DNA of 6,910 bases. Origin: Nanobdellota archaeon. Its GTDB lineage: Archaea > Nanobdellota > Nanobdellia > Woesearchaeales > JAHJBD01. The stretch is from assembly GCA_018813725.1 (NCBI GenBank), contig JAHJBD010000177.1:1-6910 (forward strand). Direction: 5' to 3'. Each line of letters begins with the position of its first letter. Position 1 is the stretch's first letter. This document shows positions 5,334 to 6,910 of the stretch, piece by piece. Under the pieces are notes generated by a model. The model was not told where the DNA came from and ran no database searches. It saw only the letters and a list, made by a program, of their open reading frames with translations. Position numbers and translations under genes: made by a program.

Positions 5334-5810
5334 TTGACAGAAGAGCCAAAGATATTTGGATTAAGAGTTACTGCAAACAGAGAAGACCAAGTTATGGATT
5401 TTGTAGGTTCAAACGCAAAAAGGAAGGGTCTTGAAGTATTCTCAGTTATAAAACCTCATGGAATGAGGGGTTATATCTTCCTTGAAGCTGCTTCAAAGAC
5501 AGATGCTGAACAGGCTGCATTTAATGTGCCTTATGCACGGGGAATCTTGCCAAATACTATTGAGTACGGAGAGATTGAGCATATGCTTGAGCAGGTCAAG
5601 AAAGAGATGAATATCCAGAAGAGTGACATCGTGGAAATTATCTCAGGACCATTCAAGAGGGAGAATGCTAAAGTTACAAGGATAGACAGGCAGAAGGAAG
5701 AGGTTGTTGTTGAGCTCCTCGAAGCTGCTGTACCTATCCCTATAACTGTAAAGATGGATGCTGTCAAAGTTATCAGAAGGGAGACAGGAGGGATAGGAGA
5801 GGAGGAATAG
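5334..5810 (+). CDS. spt5: Transcription elongation factor Spt5 (NusG homologue)
   Basis: A 158-residue elongation factor that binds the RNA polymerase clamp, with Spt4 as its usual partner, and promotes processive transcription. The NGN domain spans about 6-85. It begins KIFGLRVTANREDQV, and the HGMRGYIFLEA stretch at about 42-52 is the usual conserved core strand. The KOW domain follows from about 95 to 147, including DIVEIISGPFKRENAKV. Length and the two-domain layout are typical of archaeal Spt5. The glycine- and glutamate-rich end (TGGIGEEE) is short. I prefer the TTG start at 5334 over the GTG at 5325, which would add three residues. It is the third gene of the ftsZ-secE-spt5 run; rpl11 follows after 137 bases with a separate promoter. 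Confidence 0.95.
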   Translation: MTEEPKIFGLRVTANREDQVMDFVGSNAKRKGLEVFSVIKPHGMRGYIFLEAASKTDAEQAAFNVPYARGILPNTIEYGEIEHMLEQVKKEMNIQKSDIVEIISGPFKRENAKVTRIDRQKEEVVVELLEAAVPIPITVKMDAVKVIRRETGGIGEEE

Positions 5811-5816
5811 GCTTGT

Positions 5817-5838
5817 AAAGGTTTTTTTCATAACCTTT
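5817..5838 (+). repeat. 7-bp inverted repeat overlapping the rpl11 TATA box
   Basis: AAAGGTT at 5817-5823 and AACCTTT at 5832-5838 are perfect inverted repeats with an 8-base spacer. The first arm runs into a T7 tract and the second overlaps the start of the rpl11 TATA box. It could be a terminator stem for spt5, an operator next to the rpl11 promoter, or both. Confidence 0.5.
5822..5828 (+). terminator. T7 terminator of the ftsZ-secE-spt5 transcript
   Basis: Seven consecutive T residues begin 12 bases after the spt5 stop. Such a tract is sufficient for termination by archaeal RNA polymerase and separates this operon from rpl11. Confidence 0.55.
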
Positions 5839-5843
5839 ATAAA
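5836..5843 (+). promoter_or_regulatory. TATA box of rpl11
   Basis: TTTATAAA, a close match to the archaeal consensus. The transcription start is expected near 5866, which makes an mRNA leader of about 80 nt before rpl11, much longer than the 0-25 nt inferred for most other genes here. Confidence 0.6.
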
Positions 5844-5865
5844 TCACCTAAGTTTCTCAGATTAA

Positions 5866-5947
5866 ACCGGTCGCTTGCTAAGTAGATGAGGCAATTCTTC
5901 ACGCCTGGTGAACTGCAGGTATCTAACACAATTTAAGTGAGAGAAAG
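5866..5947 (+). promoter_or_regulatory. Long, foldable 5' leader of rpl11
   Basis: The predicted untranslated leader contains overlapping short stems. TTCAC (5898-5902) pairs with GTGAA (5908-5912) around a five-base loop. AGGC (5889-5892) pairs with GCCT (5903-5906). CCTG (5904-5907) pairs with CAGG (5916-5919). These use shared bases, so at least two states compete. GTGA at 5937-5940, seven bases before the ATG, is a weak ribosome-binding site. A regulatory role such as ribosomal-protein autoregulation is inferred; I recognise no known leader motif. Confidence 0.4.
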
Positions 5948-6721
5948 ATGGCAAAAGAAAATATTGAAGTTTTGGTTGAAGGTGGCAAAGCTACAGCTGC
6001 ACCGCCATTAGGCCCTGCATTAGGTCCGATGGGAGTTAATATTGGTCAGGTTGTAGGAGCTATCAATGAAAAGACCAAAGTTTTTGCCGGCATGAAGGTG
6101 CCAGTCACTGTGACTGTGGATTCTACAACCAAGACATTTGAGATCTCAATCGGAACACCGCCTGCTTCACAGCTTTTGAAGAAAGAGGCTGGAATAGCTA
6201 AGGGTTCTGGAAATCCCAAAGCGGATAAGGTTGCTGATGTTCTTATCGAACAGGTTATCAAGGTCGCTAAGATGAAGGAAACTGCTCTCTTGGGCAAGAC
6301 ATTGAAAGACAAAGTAAAAGAGATAATGGGTACATGCCAATCCATGGGTATCCTTGTTGAAGGAAAACCTGCTCACGATGCTATTATTGAAGTTAATGCC
6401 GGAAAGTTTGACGTTGAGATAAAATCAGAGAAGACTGAGCTTACAAAAGAAGAGAAGGCAAAACTTGAGGAAGAGAAAAAGCACCTAGCAGAAGAGATAC
6501 AGAAGAAGAAGGCTGAACTTGATGCTAAGGCCAAGGAAATAATGACTGCGATGGCCGGAAAAGAGAAATCTGCAATAAAAGCCAAATTGAGAGAAGCAGG
6601 AATCCCTGATGTAATGATAAGAGAATTGTTACCTTCAGAAGCAGAGGCCAAGCCTGGTGCTGAAGGCGCAGCAAAGCCTGCAGCAGGCGCAGCAGCAGAA
6701 AAGAAACCAGCAGCTAAATAA
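5948..6721 (+). CDS. rpl11: 50S ribosomal protein L11 with long C-terminal extension
   Basis: L11 binds the GTPase-associated region of 23S rRNA at the base of the ribosomal stalk. Residues 5-158 are a complete archaeal L11. The N-terminal domain has the proline-rich LGPALGPMGVNIGQVV segment (21-36). The C-terminal rRNA-binding domain spans about 73-150, with GTCQSMGI at 128-135. Archaeal L11 normally stops near 160, but this protein continues to 257. Residues ~164-203 are a Lys/Glu-rich predicted coiled coil. Residues ~204-229 form a more ordered helix pair with KAKLREAGIPDVMIRELL, and ~230-257 are an Ala/Pro/Lys/Gly low-complexity tail. The frame is continuous and the codon use looks unchanged, so the extension is part of the gene. 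It has its own promoter and a long leader. rpl1, rpl10 and rpl12, which often follow, are absent; the next gene is convergent. Confidence 0.95.
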   Translation: MAKENIEVLVEGGKATAAPPLGPALGPMGVNIGQVVGAINEKTKVFAGMKVPVTVTVDSTTKTFEISIGTPPASQLLKKEAGIAKGSGNPKADKVADVLIEQVIKVAKMKETALLGKTLKDKVKEIMGTCQSMGILVEGKPAHDAIIEVNAGKFDVEIKSEKTELTKEEKAKLEEEKKHLAEEIQKKKAELDAKAKEIMTAMAGKEKSAIKAKLREAGIPDVMIRELLPSEAEAKPGAEGAAKPAAGAAAEKKPAAK

Positions 6722-6910
6722 GCTGATCACTTCTTTTTATTTCAATATTTAATTCTTTTAATATTTCAATTAGCCTTGATTTATCCTTGCCTAAACCTTT
6801 CCAGTCTAAGACTGCAAAACTTGGCTTAGGCAGAGTCTTGTTGATGGCTTGTTCTATCATATCTTTTGTCAAAGACGGAAGAATGTATTTAGGGCAGATA
6901 TGGCCTATGG
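6714..6910 (-). CDS. dtdA: D-aminoacyl-tRNA deacylase DtdA/DTD2, C-terminal part (partial)
   Basis: Only the last 64 residues are present; the gene continues beyond the window end. The frame reads IGHICPKYILPSL, then DMIEQAINKTLPKP, FAVLDWKGLGKDKSRLIEIL, and ends at a TAG at 6714-6716. The GHICPKY, the helix of the type 'IxxAIxKT' and the VDWKGL-like stretch match the C-terminal region of the archaeal/plant D-aminoacyl-tRNA deacylase family (DtdA, DTD2, GEK1). These enzymes hydrolyse D-amino acids off mischarged tRNA using zinc. The zinc-site and N-terminal residues lie outside the window, so the call rests on these motifs from memory. The stop lies inside the end of rpl11, giving an 8-bp tail-to-tail overlap with no room for separate terminators. 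Confidence 0.72.
   Translation of the reverse strand, partial: IGHICPKYILPSLTKDMIEQAINKTLPKPSFAVLDWKGLGKDKSRLIEILKELNIEIKRSDQLI

Noticed and set aside
5883..5926. Possible C/D box guide RNA in the rpl11 leader (GATGAGG, TGGTGAA)
   Set aside because: The C-like box does not match RUGAUGA, no convincing CUGA D boxes lie at the right spacing, and a leader explanation is simpler.
6046..6651. Minus-strand open frames inside rpl11
   Set aside because: Shadows of conserved L11 and of the Lys/Glu-rich extension; the Ser/Phe-rich translation is what antisense of such codons gives.
6230..6721. Idea that the L11 extension is a fused second gene or a sequencing frameshift
   Set aside because: The frame is continuous, base composition and codon choice look the same across the junction, and the extension reads as a linker plus coiled coil rather than a recognisable separate protein.

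Overview
The window is archaeal. It carries an ftsZ-secE-spt5 run followed by rpl11, a long-recognised archaeal gene order in which the ftsZ copy is normally the FtsZ1 type. It also holds an archaeal-type CMP kinase, a SlyD-like FKBP prolyl isomerase and the end of what looks like an archaeal DTD2/DtdA D-aminoacyl-tRNA deacylase. TTTATA-type TATA boxes precede the genes, several genes appear leaderless, and GAGGTG ribosome-binding sites fit an archaeal 16S 3' end. The DNA is AT-rich, genes are short and tightly packed, and the L11 protein has a long tail. That would fit a small-genome (DPANN-like) archaeon, but no marker here fixes the phylum.

Layout. Positions 20-423 (minus strand) hold a two-gene redox cassette: a small single-cluster ferredoxin and a DUF1858-type CxxC protein, ending at an oligo-T terminator. 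Positions 475-1608 (minus) encode an unrecognised HExxH (zincin-like) soluble protein. An 81-bp divergent promoter region separates it from a plus-strand pair: an unrecognised 201-residue protein with an apparent internal duplication (1690-2295), then cytidylate kinase (2297-2839). A small leaderless two-helix membrane protein follows (2886-3188), then FKBP (3268-3918).

The cell-division, secretion, transcription and translation block follows: ftsZ (3976-5133), secE (5135-5323) and spt5 (5334-5810), probably one transcript ending at a T7 tract. rpl11 (5948-6721) has its own TATA box and a leader of about 80 nt that can fold. The usual rpl1-rpl10-rpl12 continuation is missing: rpl11 meets a convergent gene (6714 to beyond the window end), the C-terminus of the putative DtdA, with an 8-bp tail-to-tail overlap.

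I did not see a CRISPR array, insertion sequence, tRNA, rRNA or obvious new defence system. The most unusual items are the roughly 95-residue extension on L11, the foldable L11 leader, the divergent promoters sharing a TTTGTC element at exactly -19, and the two unrecognised genes they drive. No gene-free stretch exceeds 300 bases; the longest is 5811-5947.
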